Shown here piece by piece: positions 1 through 8,009 of a DNA stretch of 64,000 nt. Numbering within the stretch: the stretch's first letter is position 1; every line of letters begins with the position of its first letter. The notes under the pieces were generated by a model, which made no database searches, was not told the origin of the DNA, and was given only the letters and a program-made list of their open reading frames with translations. Where the stretch lies: positions 4,836,001 through 4,900,000 of the forward strand of contig NZ_JBEPOK010000001.1 in the NCBI RefSeq assembly GCF_040546765.1, given 5' to 3'. The translations under genes were made by a program, and so were the position numbers. Source of the DNA: Arthrobacter sp. OAP107 (GTDB lineage Bacteria; Actinomycetota; Actinomycetes; Actinomycetales; Micrococcaceae).

Positions 1-44
1 AGCCCGCCGCAAAAGAAGCCGCAAAGGAAAAGGTGGCCGTCTGA
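1..44 (+). CDS. C-terminal end of an upstream gene, probably a sugar ABC permease (partial)
   Basis: The first 44 bases read in frame 3 as a 13-residue alanine/lysine-rich tail (PAAKEAAKEKVAV) ending at the TGA at 42-44. That stop overlaps the ATG of the next permease by one base (TGATG), so the two are translationally coupled. In YtfT/YjfF-type systems two paralogous permeases lie side by side, so this is probably the first permease. That identity is inferred from context; the fragment itself carries no diagnostic residues. Confidence 0.6.
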   Translation, partial: PAAKEAAKEKVAV

Positions 45-1060
45 TGTCCCCGCTGTCCACGCTCACGCCCCTGACCGTCAAGAAGCCATCGCCGGCGCGC
101 AGCCGCCTGCAGGGAGGTGCCCGCTACGCGCCAACGCTGGCCACGGTGGGCCTGTTCATCGCCATGTTCGCCGTGGGCGCCGGGATGTACCCCAGCTTCC
201 TCTCCGGCCAGGTCTTCCTGAACCTCTTCATCGACAACACCTTCCTCATCGTGCTGGCCGTCGGCATGACCTTCGTAATTCTCACCGGCGGCATTGACCT
301 CTCCGTCGGGGCGGTCGTCGCACTTTCCATGATGGTGAGCGCCACGCTCCTGCAGCAGGGCTGGAACGCCGGGGCGGTCATCGTGCTCGTGCTCCTCATC
401 GGCGGCGGGCTCGGGCTTCTGATGGGGCTGATCATCCAGTACTTCGACATCCAGCCGTTCATCGTCACCCTGGCCGGCATGTTCCTGGCCCGCGGCCTGT
501 GCTACGTCATCAGCCTCGACTCGATTCCGGTCACCGAAGGCTTCTTCACGGGCATGGCACAGGCCCAGATTCCGCTGCCCGGCGACCTCTTCGTCTCGCC
601 CGGTGTGCTCCTGGCGCTCGGGATCGTGGCCATTGCCTTCTTCGTCCTGCACCACACCCGCTTCGGCCGCACCGTCTATGCCATCGGCGGCAACGAACAC
701 TCCGCCATGCTGATGGGCCTGCCGGTGAAGACCACCAAGATCCTTGTCTACTCCCTCAGCGGCCTCTGCTCCGCCGTCGCCGGCATCCTGTTCTCCTTCT
801 ACAGCCTTTCCGGCTACAGCCTGGCGGCGCAGGGCATGGAACTCGACGCCATCGCGGCAGTGGTCATCGGCGGCACCCTGCTGACCGGCGGCACCGGCTA
901 CGTCCTGGGATCCGTCGTCGGCGTGCTGGTGCTTGGCATCGTCCAGACCTTCATCGCCTACGACGGCACCCTCAGCTCCTGGTGGACCAAGATCGTCATC
1001 GGCGGCCTGCTCCTTGTCTTCATCCTGCTGCAGCGGCTCTTCGCCCGGAAAGCCGGCTGA
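44..1060 (+). CDS. yjfF: Sugar ABC transporter permease, YjfF family
   Basis: A 338-residue inner-membrane permease of the RbsC/AraH (BPD_transp_2) family. After a short basic cytoplasmic N-terminus, about ten hydrophobic segments follow. The family's conserved stretches are visible: LTGGIDLSVGAVVALS near residue 81, IVTLAGMFLARG near 140 and GRTVYAIGGNEHSA near 209. It would pair with the partial upstream permease and a distant ATPase and binding protein to import a pentose or furanose. The GH43 arabinofuranosidase 61 bp downstream makes arabinose or arabino-oligosaccharides the likely substrate. The ATG overlaps the upstream stop. The substrate is inferred, the family is clear. Confidence 0.88.
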   Translation: MSPLSTLTPLTVKKPSPARSRLQGGARYAPTLATVGLFIAMFAVGAGMYPSFLSGQVFLNLFIDNTFLIVLAVGMTFVILTGGIDLSVGAVVALSMMVSATLLQQGWNAGAVIVLVLLIGGGLGLLMGLIIQYFDIQPFIVTLAGMFLARGLCYVISLDSIPVTEGFFTGMAQAQIPLPGDLFVSPGVLLALGIVAIAFFVLHHTRFGRTVYAIGGNEHSAMLMGLPVKTTKILVYSLSGLCSAVAGILFSFYSLSGYSLAAQGMELDAIAAVVIGGTLLTGGTGYVLGSVVGVLVLGIVQTFIAYDGTLSSWWTKIVIGGLLLVFILLQRLFARKAG

Positions 1061-1121
1061 CTGTTTACCCGTCCCGCACCCCACGCACGTCACCTCACGC
1101 ACGTCGAAAGGACTTTTCAGC

Positions 1122-2576
1122 ATGAATGATTCCGTCAACCGCCAGTTCTCCCGCCGGTCCTTCCTTGGCTCCGGCACCGCCGCGGCGGCAGCGTTCGCCG
1201 TCGCGGGCGCCGGCGGCGGGGCCCTGGTGGCGGCGCCGGCCGCTACCGCCGCCGCTGATCCGGCTCCGCTGATCAACCCCGTGGTGCCGCAGCGGGCGGA
1301 CCCGTGGCTCATGAAGCACACGGACGGCAAGTACTACTTCACTGGTTCCGTGCCGGAGTACAACCGCATCATCGTCCGCTCCTCCCCCACCATCGCCGGG
1401 CTCGGCAGCGCTTCGGAAGCGATGGTCTGGACGCGGCCTGCCTCCGGCACCATGGGCGGCCACATCTGGGCACCCGAACTGCACCACTTCGACGGCCAGT
1501 GGCACATCTACTTCGCCGCGGGCGACAGCAGCGACGTCTTCCGGGTGCGGATCTACGTGATTTCCACGGACGGCGCCGATCCCACCAACGCCGTCTGGGG
1601 ACCGCCGGTGCGCGTGTACACGCACGCCGACACCTTCTCCCTGGACGCCACCACCTTCGAGCACAACGGCACCCGCTACCTGCTGTGGGCGCAGAGCGAC
1701 GCCGGCGTGAACTCCAGTCTGTACATCGCGTCCATGTCATCACCCTCAACGCTCTCCAGCACCCCGGTCCGCATTGCTGTTCCGACCCTGGACTGGGAGA
1801 CCCGGGGCTACAAAGTGAACGAAGGCCCCGCCGTGATCAAGCGGAACGGACGCATCTTCGTGACCTTCTCCGCCAGCGCCACGGACGCCAACTACTGCAT
1901 GGGCCTGCTGACGGCGGACGCCACTGCCGACCTGCTCAGTGCAGCTTCGTGGACGAAGACTCCCGTCCCCGTCTTTGTCACCACGGAAGGCTCGAAGCAG
2001 TATGGTCCCGGCCATAACTCCTTCACTGTGGATGAGGCCGGCAACGACGTGCTCGTGTACCACGCGCGGTCCTACCGCACCATCGTCGGCGACCCGCTCT
2101 ATGACCCCAACCGGCACGCCCGGGTGCAGCGGCTGTACTGGAACACCGACGGTACGCCGAATTTCGGCGTGCCGGTGGGCGACGGCGAACTGCCGGTTCG
2201 CCTGGAGCCCGCCTCCGCTGTGGGTACCTTTCTCGCGCACGACGGCGCCACAGTCACCGCCGCTTCCTCCCCCGCGCTGGGCTCATCCCAGTTCCGCATC
2301 GCGCCGGGGTACGCCAAGAAGAATTCGGTGGTCATTGAACCGGTCCTGGCCAAGGGCCGCTATTTCCGGGTGCAGGGAGCAGCTGTGACCATCGCTGCCA
2401 CGGAGGGGTCGTCGTCGGCCTTCCTGCAGCGGGGTGGCCTGTCGGATGGTGCAGGCGTCTCCTTCGAGTCCGTGGACTTCCCGGGCTCCTACCTAGTGCT
2501 CCGGCAGGGCGCCCTGGCAGTGGCGAAGGTAGGTAAGAACGAGCGGCCGGCGGCCACATTCTTCCTGCGTTCCTAG
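1122..2576 (+). CDS. Tat-exported glycoside hydrolase family 43 (arabinofuranosidase/arabinanase) with AbfB-like C-terminus
   Basis: 484 residues from the ATG at 1122, preceded by GAAAGGAC; a longer reading from 933 would run through the upstream permease and is not used. The N-terminus has a twin-arginine signal (RQFSRRSFLGSG) and an Ala/Gly-rich hydrophobic region, so the enzyme is exported folded. The catalytic domain (about 50-345) shows GH43 features: ADPWLMKH with the putative base Asp, GGHIWAPELHH, LDATTFEHNG, NEGPAVIKRNG and GPGHNSF. Residues about 355-484 resemble an AbfB arabinose-binding beta-trefoil (QFRIAPG, GRYFRVQG). It probably releases arabinose from arabinan or arabinoxylan for the neighbouring importer. 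The subfamily cannot be fixed by eye. Confidence 0.87.
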   Translation: MNDSVNRQFSRRSFLGSGTAAAAAFAVAGAGGGALVAAPAATAAADPAPLINPVVPQRADPWLMKHTDGKYYFTGSVPEYNRIIVRSSPTIAGLGSASEAMVWTRPASGTMGGHIWAPELHHFDGQWHIYFAAGDSSDVFRVRIYVISTDGADPTNAVWGPPVRVYTHADTFSLDATTFEHNGTRYLLWAQSDAGVNSSLYIASMSSPSTLSSTPVRIAVPTLDWETRGYKVNEGPAVIKRNGRIFVTFSASATDANYCMGLLTADATADLLSAASWTKTPVPVFVTTEGSKQYGPGHNSFTVDEAGNDVLVYHARSYRTIVGDPLYDPNRHARVQRLYWNTDGTPNFGVPVGDGELPVRLEPASAVGTFLAHDGATVTAASSPALGSSQFRIAPGYAKKNSVVIEPVLAKGRYFRVQGAAVTIAATEGSSSAFLQRGGLSDGAGVSFESVDFPGSYLVLRQGALAVAKVGKNERPAATFFLRS

Positions 2577-2591
2577 CCCCTCATGACACAT

Positions 2592-2630
2592 CAGCAGGGC
2601 CGGCGGTTTCACCGCTGGCCCTGCTGTTTT
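2592..2630 (+). terminator. Intrinsic terminator after the GH43 gene
   Basis: CAGCAGGGCC (2592-2601) pairs with GGCCCTGCTG (2617-2626). An inner GCGGT/ACCGC extends the stem to about 16 bp around a TTC loop. TTTT follows at 2627-2630. It lies 16 bp after the GH43 stop. Confidence 0.88.
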
Positions 2631-2776
2631 ATGCGGCTATAACCCGGCCCCACCCGAAAGGGTAGTCAGAACCGTCAGAAAACGGCGTTACCCCTGCCTG
2701 TTTGCTTCGGAATCATGGATGTCAGGCAGAAAGTACCGGCAACGGCTGGTTCAAGTTCCATTCGAAAGGGAAGACC

Positions 2777-2971
2777 ATGACTCGGGAAGAAGCTTACGCA
2801 AGGTGCCCTCCGGATTCGTATGTGGAGTTTTACGGCGGACGTTGGCTCGTCGTTCCGTTTGCACCGGTTGAGCAACCGGAATTCTTCGTGTGCTCGCCGG
2901 AGAGTGTCGGCGTCTTCAGCGCCGCACGAGGGCTCGTAGTTGCCGGCTTTGACGGTCAGCGGGCAGCCTGA
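2777..2971 (+). CDS. Small uncharacterised protein, copy 1 (64 aa)
   Basis: The ATG at 2777 follows GAAAGGGA with good spacing and gives 64 residues. The sequence contains TREEAYARCPPDSYVEFYG, then GRWLVVPF and VEQPEFFVCSP. I do not recognise the family. It is soluble, with no signal peptide or membrane segment. Two cysteines (residues 10 and 39) are kept in the second copy. That copy lies 104 bp downstream on the opposite strand (3076-3222) with 37 of 41 N-terminal residues identical and many silent differences, which supports real protein-level selection on both. Function unknown. Confidence 0.72.
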   Translation: MTREEAYARCPPDSYVEFYGGRWLVVPFAPVEQPEFFVCSPESVGVFSAARGLVVAGFDGQRAA

Positions 2972-2987
2972 AGCCCCCGGAAAAGGG

Positions 2988-3018
2988 TTGAGCGGCGTCT
3001 TGAAAAGACACCGCTCAA
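2988..3018. terminator. Hairpin between two convergent small genes
   Basis: TTGAGCGGCGTCTT (2988-3001) pairs with AAGACACCGCTCAA (3005-3018): 14 positions, one C/A mismatch, three-base loop. It lies between the stops of the convergent small genes. On the minus strand it is followed by CCCTTTT, so it could terminate the minus-strand unit. On the plus strand there is no T-run. Confidence 0.55.
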
Positions 3019-3075
3019 ATGACCCGAATACATTTGAATAAGCAGAGATGCATTCCCGGACAATTTCCATTCACC

Positions 3076-3222
3076 TCAATTATTGCTGCGAAGCGCCGCT
3101 GGTGAGCAAACGAAGAATACCGGCTGTTCCACCTGGGCGAATGGCACGACGAGCCAACGGCCGCCGTAGAACTCGACGTAAGAGTCCGGCGTGCACCTTG
3201 CGAAGGCTTCCTCGCGTGTCAT
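3076..3222 (-). CDS. Small uncharacterised protein, copy 2, shortened (48 aa)
   Basis: On the minus strand, ATG at 3222-3220 is preceded by GAAGGGAAAGG and opens a 48-codon frame ending at TGA (3078-3076). It contains TREEAFARCTPDSYVEFYG, GRWLVVPF and VEQPVFFVCSP, matching 37 of the first 41 residues of the 2777-2971 protein. It then diverges and stops about 16 residues earlier (AALRSNN). Synonymous changes are frequent, so this is an older paralogue rather than a recent copy. It lies 73 bp downstream of the EamA exporter on the same strand and could be co-transcribed. Function unknown. Confidence 0.68.
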   Translation of the reverse strand: MTREEAFARCTPDSYVEFYGGRWLVVPFAQVEQPVFFVCSPAALRSNN

Positions 3223-3295
3223 TGCCTTTCCCTTCAGACTAGCCAAGCAGTTGGATTATCAGGACCGCACTGCTCCGGGCCCCGCTGCTGTGATG

Positions 3296-4282
3296 CTACT
3301 GCCCCACGGTGGAACGGGCCTCGGTTCTCGCTGAGGCACCGGCCTGACCGCTTCGGTCATCCTGGCTCCCCGCCTGCCGGGGAGTCAGGACGAACAGGCT
3401 TGCCAGCACCATGGCGACGCCGAGCCAGCCCAGTGCAGGCAACCGTTCACCCACGACGACGACGGCCAGCACCGCGGCGACGACGGTTTCCATGAGGGAC
3501 AGGCCCGTTGCGGTGCTCGCCCGCACGCGCGCCAGTCCCCAACCGAACAGGACATACCCGGCGAACATGGGGACAAGCGCCATGTAGGCGGCCACCGTGA
3601 AGTTGCCCCAGGATTCGAGCAGCGGCCCGCCGGTCACGGCAAGCACCGGCATCAGCAGCGCTCCGCCCAGGCCGAACACCGCACCCATGGCGGCCCGGGA
3701 TGACACTCCCCCGCTGATCAGGCGGTGGGCAGCCCACGAGTACACCGCGTAGGTCACGCCGGCCGCGAGACCCAGGACGACCCCCGCCGGCACCGCCCAG
3801 GATTCGGCAAGTGCGCCCGGCCGCTCCGCGCTGTCACCGGCAAAACACAGGAGTCCGGCGCCAGCCACCCCAGTCATCGCGCCGAACATCCAGCGTCGGG
3901 TCAACGCTTTCCGCTCTGCCAGGCGCTCGATGACTGCCGAGGCCAGAGGGGCTGAGCCGATCGAGACGACCGTTCCAAGCGCCACGCCGGAAAGGTGCAT
4001 CGAGCTGTAGAAGGCAAGCGGGTACACCGCGACCGCCGCCGCCCCGAGCGCGACCGGCAGCCACCGGCCGCGGAGGATGTCCCAGTGGTTCGCAATCGGC
4101 TGCACAGCGTACAGCGCCTGCAGCAGCCCGCCCACCCCCATGGCCACGGCGCCGATGGCCAGCGGACTCACCGACGGCGCGAACGTGGCAACAGTTCCGG
4201 TCGTACCCCACAGCGTCGACGCACCCACCACGAAAAACGCGCCCAGGAGGGGCCCGTTCACCCGGCCGAGCAGCGCTTTCAC
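3296..4282 (-). CDS. EamA/DMT-superfamily exporter
   Basis: 328 residues with about ten hydrophobic segments in two EamA repeats (roughly 14-145 and 165-300) and a hydrophilic Gln/Ser/Arg-rich tail. The family exports metabolites such as amino acids, or drugs; the substrate here is unknown. Its ATG overlaps the stop of the upstream tetR by 4 bp (ATGA), so the two form one translationally coupled unit. Such pairs usually mean that the TetR protein senses a ligand of the exporter, which is an inference here. Confidence 0.85.
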   Translation of the reverse strand: MKALLGRVNGPLLGAFFVVGASTLWGTTGTVATFAPSVSPLAIGAVAMGVGGLLQALYAVQPIANHWDILRGRWLPVALGAAAVAVYPLAFYSSMHLSGVALGTVVSIGSAPLASAVIERLAERKALTRRWMFGAMTGVAGAGLLCFAGDSAERPGALAESWAVPAGVVLGLAAGVTYAVYSWAAHRLISGGVSSRAAMGAVFGLGGALLMPVLAVTGGPLLESWGNFTVAAYMALVPMFAGYVLFGWGLARVRASTATGLSLMETVVAAVLAVVVVGERLPALGWLGVAMVLASLFVLTPRQAGSQDDRSGQAGASARTEARSTVGQ

Positions 4283-4872
4283 AGCCCCTCCAGCATCTGA
4301 ACAGCGATCATCCGGGCTTCGTGCAGACAGCGGTCTTCGCCCTCAAGCCCCGCCCTTGCCATGGACCCTTCGAGCACGAACGCCAAATGCCGGGCCACGC
4401 TGGCCGCCGCCTTGTCCTGCCCCGGCTTCAGTTCCGCAACATGCTTGAGCAGAAGGCCCTCGACCTCTTCCTTGTGCTGCCGCACGGCCTGCCTTCCGGG
4501 AGCGCCCGCCGGCAGTTCCGCTGCAGCATTGAGCAGGCCGCACCCCCTAAAACCGTGCTCATAGGCAAAGTTTGCATGGTCGATGTACGCGTCGAAGACC
4601 GCCAGGACCCGCTCCTGCGGAGTGGCCGCCGCGTCGACCCGCTCCCGGTACAGGGCGAGCCATTCCTCATGCCGGGCGGCGAGGTAGGCCGCCACCAGGT
4701 CCGCCTTGGAAGCGAAGTTGTTGTACAGGCTCTTCTTGGCCACGCCGGCTGCTGCAGTGATGGTGTCGATGCCCGTGGCCGCCACGCCGTCGGCATAGAA
4801 GAGCCGCGCCGCAGCCTCAAGCAGGGATGCTCGGGCTGGCCGCTTTACGGAACGTCCTTCAAATGAAGCCAC
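4279..4872 (-). CDS. TetR-family transcriptional regulator
   Basis: 197 residues from a GTG at 4872 preceded by AGGAGG. The N-terminal helix-turn-helix is typical: LLEAAARLFYADGVAATG, ITAAAGVAKKSLYNNF, SKADLVAAYL. The C-terminal ligand/dimer domain is variable and contains a single Cys in GCGLLNAA. The first gene of a two-gene operon with the EamA exporter, it faces a 26-bp inverted repeat covering its own -10 box (4897-4922). It is therefore very likely an autorepressor that also controls the exporter. Inducer unknown. Confidence 0.9.
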   Translation of the reverse strand: MASFEGRSVKRPARASLLEAAARLFYADGVAATGIDTITAAAGVAKKSLYNNFASKADLVAAYLAARHEEWLALYRERVDAAATPQERVLAVFDAYIDHANFAYEHGFRGCGLLNAAAELPAGAPGRQAVRQHKEEVEGLLLKHVAELKPGQDKAAASVARHLAFVLEGSMARAGLEGEDRCLHEARMIAVQMLEGL

Positions 4873-4896
4873 CGGGAACCTCCTGGAGAAAACAGC

Positions 4897-4922
4897 GAGT
4901 AGGTAGGCCAGTATACCTACTC
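4897..4922 (-). promoter_or_regulatory. TetR operator overlapping the tetR -10 box
   Basis: GAGTAGGTA (4897-4905) and TACCTACTC (4914-4922) form a perfect 9-bp inverted repeat with an 8-bp spacer. On the minus strand the spacer and its edge contain TATACT (4915-4910), a good -10 box about 38 bp before the tetR start. Repressor binding here would block RNA polymerase. Confidence 0.75.
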
Positions 4923-5003
4923 ACCTTCCGGCGCAGGTAGACGCGGAAGGCGGGGGCCAAAAGGAACTGGGAGGCGCCGCCGTCGTTCTCTTCAATCTGT
5001 GTC

Positions 5004-5032
5004 TTGCTTCACAGCCGCGACGGGGATAATAT
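5004..5032 (+). promoter_or_regulatory. Promoter of the chvE-gguAB operon
   Basis: TTGCTT (5004-5009), 17-bp spacer, TAATAT (5027-5032). Predicted transcription start is near 5039, just before the LacI-type palindrome. The 304-bp region between tetR and chvE otherwise holds this promoter, the operator at 5043 and a structured leader. Confidence 0.72.
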
Positions 5033-5042
5033 TGTCCATGAT

Positions 5043-5056
5043 TGTTAGCGCTAACA
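5043..5056 (+). promoter_or_regulatory. LacI-family operator upstream of chvE
   Basis: TGTTAGCGCTAACA is a perfect 14-bp palindrome with the central CG step typical of LacI-family sites. It lies immediately after the predicted start site of the 5004-5032 promoter. A one-mismatch version, TTGTGAGCGCTAACAA, lies at 15703-15718 before araB. The same repressor or repressor pair therefore probably controls both units. Confidence 0.8.
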
Positions 5057-5156
5057 GTGATGTTGGGGCAGCCGGGGCTCCGCTCCGGTGATGACAGCCT
5101 CCGGTGCCGGTCCTCTGGAACGGCCTCGGTACGCCGGACACAAGTGGCCGGCCCTG

Positions 5157-5213
5157 GCGGAAAGTACATACGCTTTCCGCTCAAGCACCGATTCGTGGCC
5201 CAACCAGGCCACG
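5157..5213 (+). promoter_or_regulatory. Two tandem hairpins in the chvE leader
   Basis: GCGGAAAG (5157-5164) pairs with CTTTCCGC (5173-5180). CGTGGCC (5194-5200) pairs with GGCCACG (5207-5213), directly beside the GGAAGGAG ribosome site (5213-5220). They could affect translation start or transcript stability. No known riboswitch class is recognised. Confidence 0.4.
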
Positions 5214-5226
5214 GAAGGAGAATAAC

Positions 5227-6351
5227 GTGAGAATCAAGAAACTCCTGGGCGCCGTCGCCGTCGTCCTGGCTGTGACGGTGGGGGCCACCGGCTGCGGCAG
5301 CCGCCCCGGCGCCGCCACCAGCTCCAGCAGCGCCGACGCTGCCGGTGCCCTGGTAGGAATCTCCATGCCGACGCAGACTTCGGAACGGTGGATCGCGGAC
5401 GGTAAGAACGTCTCCGAATCCCTGGCCAAGCTCGGCTACAAGACTGACCTGCAGTACGCCAACGACGACATCCCCACGCAGGTCTCGCAGATCGAGAACA
5501 TGCTGACCAAGGGAGCCAAGTCCCTGATCATCGCCGCGATCGACGGCACCACATTGACGGACGTCCTGGCCAAGGCCAAGGAGCAGAACGTCAAGGTCAT
5601 TGCCTACGACCGGCTGATCAACGGCACCCCGAACGTGGACTACTACACCACCTTCGACAACTATGAAGTGGGCGTCCAGCAGGCAACGTCGCTGCTGACC
5701 GGGCTGGGCCTGGTGGATGCCTCCGGCAAGAAGGTCGAGGGCAAGGGCCCCTTCAACGTTGAACTCTTCGCGGGCAGCCCGGACGACAACAACGCCAACT
5801 TCTTCTGGACCGGCGCCATGGACACCCTGAAGCCGTATTTGGACGCCGGCACACTGAAGGTGCCCAGTGGCCAGACCAAGTTTGAGCAGGCTGCCATCCT
5901 GCGCTGGCAGGCGGCCACCGCCCAGAAGCGGATGGAAGACATCCTCACCGCCGCCTACGGCTCGGGCAAAAAGCTCGACGGCGTGCTCTCGCCCTATGAC
6001 GGCCTGTCCATCGGCATCATCTCGGCCCTGACCAGCACCGGGGGCTACTCCAAGGGCGCCCTGCCTGTTGTGACCGGCCAGGACGCGGAAAAGGGCTCGG
6101 TGAAGTCCATCGTCGCCGGCGAGCAGTACTCCACGATCTTCAAGGACACCCGCAAGCTCGGCGAGCAGGCCGTGAAGATGGTGGACGCTGTCCTGAAGGG
6201 CCAGCAGCCCGAGACCAATGACACCGAGACCTACAACAACAAGGTCAAGGTGGTCCCGGCCTTCCTGCTGAAGTCCGTCATCGTCACCAAGGACAATTAC
6301 AAGAAGGAACTCATCGACTCCGGTTACTACACCGACGCCGACATCAAGTAG
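5227..6351 (+). CDS. chvE: Sugar-binding lipoprotein of a ChvE-type monosaccharide ABC transporter
   Basis: 374 residues from a GTG at 5227 with GGAAGGAG six bases upstream; the ATG at 5104 lacks such a site and would put a non-signal sequence first. A lipoprotein signal ends in GATGC, followed by a Ser/Ala linker. The mature part is a periplasmic-binding-protein type I fold of the ChvE/XylF kind, with GISMPTQTSERW, QIENMLTKGAKSLIIAAID and VIAYDRLI. It captures pentoses or hexoses outside the cell for GguA/GguB. Given the arabinose genes and shared operator, L-arabinose, xylose or galactose are likely ligands. Confidence 0.9.
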   Translation: MRIKKLLGAVAVVLAVTVGATGCGSRPGAATSSSSADAAGALVGISMPTQTSERWIADGKNVSESLAKLGYKTDLQYANDDIPTQVSQIENMLTKGAKSLIIAAIDGTTLTDVLAKAKEQNVKVIAYDRLINGTPNVDYYTTFDNYEVGVQQATSLLTGLGLVDASGKKVEGKGPFNVELFAGSPDDNNANFFWTGAMDTLKPYLDAGTLKVPSGQTKFEQAAILRWQAATAQKRMEDILTAAYGSGKKLDGVLSPYDGLSIGIISALTSTGGYSKGALPVVTGQDAEKGSVKSIVAGEQYSTIFKDTRKLGEQAVKMVDAVLKGQQPETNDTETYNNKVKVVPAFLLKSVIVTKDNYKKELIDSGYYTDADIK

Positions 6352-6474
6352 CAGCTGCTCCTCCCAGGTAGCAGCACGGCGGTGGCGCCTGCAGCCGCAG
6401 ACGCCACCGCCCCCACAACAGATCGACCCACCGAAACAGATCAGCTCATCGAACAGATCAGCGGGAAATAACCA

Positions 6475-8004
6475 ATGAACGTACCCATTCTTCAGATGCG
6501 CGGGATCACCAAGACCTTCCCCGGCGTCAAGGCCCTCCAGGATGTCACCCTGGACGTGAACCGCGGCGAGGTCCACGCGATCTGCGGCGAAAACGGGGCA
6601 GGCAAGTCCACCCTGATGAAGGTGCTCTCCGGCGTCTACGCCCACAACACCTTCGAGGGGGACATCCTCTTCGAGAACGAACCGTGCGACTTCGCGTCCA
6701 TCAGCGACAGCGAGAAGCGCGGCATCGTGATCATCCACCAGGAGCTGGCCCTCAGCCCGTACCTGTCCATCGCGGAAAACATCTTCCTGGGCAACGAAAT
6801 GGCCTCCCGCGGCTGGGTCGACTGGCGCAAGACCAACCTCGAGGCGGCCAAGCTGCTGGCCCGGGTTGGCCTGGACGAAAACCCTGTCACCCCCATCCAG
6901 CACATCAGCGTGGGCAAGCAGCAGCTCGTCGAAATCGCCAAGGCACTGTCCAAGGAAGTGAAGCTGTTGATCCTGGACGAGCCCACCGCGGCCCTGAACG
7001 ACGAGGACTCAGACCACCTGCTCGACCTGATCCTGCACCTGAAGGGCCAGGGCGTCACCAGCATCATCATCAGCCACAAACTCAACGAAATCCGCAAGGT
7101 GGCGGACGCCGTCACCATTATCCGCGACGGCAAGTCCATCGAAACCCTCCGCGTGGACCAGGGCCAGATCACCCAGGAACGCATCATCCGCGGAATGGTG
7201 GGCCGCGACCTCGACAGCCTCTACCCGGAGCGCGAGCCGCAGATCGGCGAGGAAGTCCTGCGCATCGAAGACTGGACAGTCCAGCACCCGCAGGACCACA
7301 GCCGTACCGTGGTGCACAACGCCAGCCTCAACGTCCGCAAGGGCGAAGTGGTGGGACTCGCCGGCCTCATGGGAGCCGGCCGCACCGAACTGGCCATGAG
7401 CGTCTTCGGCCGCACCTACGGCCGCGCCGTCTCCGGAAAGGTGTTCAAGTACGGCAAGGAAATCAACACCTCCACCGTCCCCGAGGCCATCCGGCACGGC
7501 ATCGCCTACGCCACCGAGGACCGCAAGCACTACGGCCTGAACCTCATCGAGGACATCAAGCGGAACATCTCCATGGCTGCCCTGCCCAAGCTCGCCAAGC
7601 GCGGCTGGGTGGACAAAAACAAGGAAACCACGGTGGCCAACAGCTACCGGAAGAGCATGAACATCAAGGCCCCCTCCGTTGCGGCCATCACCGGGAAGCT
7701 CTCCGGCGGCAACCAGCAAAAGGTGGTCCTGAGCAAATGGATGTTCTCCGACCCCGACGTGCTCATCCTGGACGAACCCACCCGCGGCATCGACGTCGGC
7801 GCCAAGTTCGAGATCTACACGATCATCGCCGAGCTCGCGGCCCAGGGCAAAGCCGTCATCGTGATCTCCTCCGAACTCCCCGAACTCCTGGGCATCTGCG
7901 ACCGGATCTACACCCTGTCCGCCGGCCACGTCACGGGTGAAGTACCGATCGCCGAAGCCTCCCAGGAGACCCTTATGCACTACATGACCCAAGAGAAGGA
8001 ATAA
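6475..8004 (+). CDS. gguA: Sugar ABC transporter ATP-binding protein (GguA/MmsA type, two ATPase domains)
   Basis: 509 residues with two nucleotide-binding domains, as usual for the RbsA/XylG/MmsA family. Domain 1 has Walker A GENGAGKST near residue 39 and Walker B LLILDEPTAAL. Domain 2 has the degenerate Walker A-like GLMGAGRTEL near 297, the signature LSGGNQQK and LILDEPTRGID. It drives sugar import through GguB. It lies 123 bp after chvE and 5 bp before gguB, in one operon. Confidence 0.93.
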   Translation: MNVPILQMRGITKTFPGVKALQDVTLDVNRGEVHAICGENGAGKSTLMKVLSGVYAHNTFEGDILFENEPCDFASISDSEKRGIVIIHQELALSPYLSIAENIFLGNEMASRGWVDWRKTNLEAAKLLARVGLDENPVTPIQHISVGKQQLVEIAKALSKEVKLLILDEPTAALNDEDSDHLLDLILHLKGQGVTSIIISHKLNEIRKVADAVTIIRDGKSIETLRVDQGQITQERIIRGMVGRDLDSLYPEREPQIGEEVLRIEDWTVQHPQDHSRTVVHNASLNVRKGEVVGLAGLMGAGRTELAMSVFGRTYGRAVSGKVFKYGKEINTSTVPEAIRHGIAYATEDRKHYGLNLIEDIKRNISMAALPKLAKRGWVDKNKETTVANSYRKSMNIKAPSVAAITGKLSGGNQQKVVLSKWMFSDPDVLILDEPTRGIDVGAKFEIYTIIAELAAQGKAVIVISSELPELLGICDRIYTLSAGHVTGEVPIAEASQETLMHYMTQEKE

Positions 8005-8009
8005 CGAAC

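Noticed and set aside
4921..6903. Very long minus-strand open frame opposite chvE and gguA
   Set aside because: It lies opposite two well-supported transporter genes, shows Gly/Val/Asp-rich nonsense composition and has no ribosome site. It is a high-GC shadow frame.
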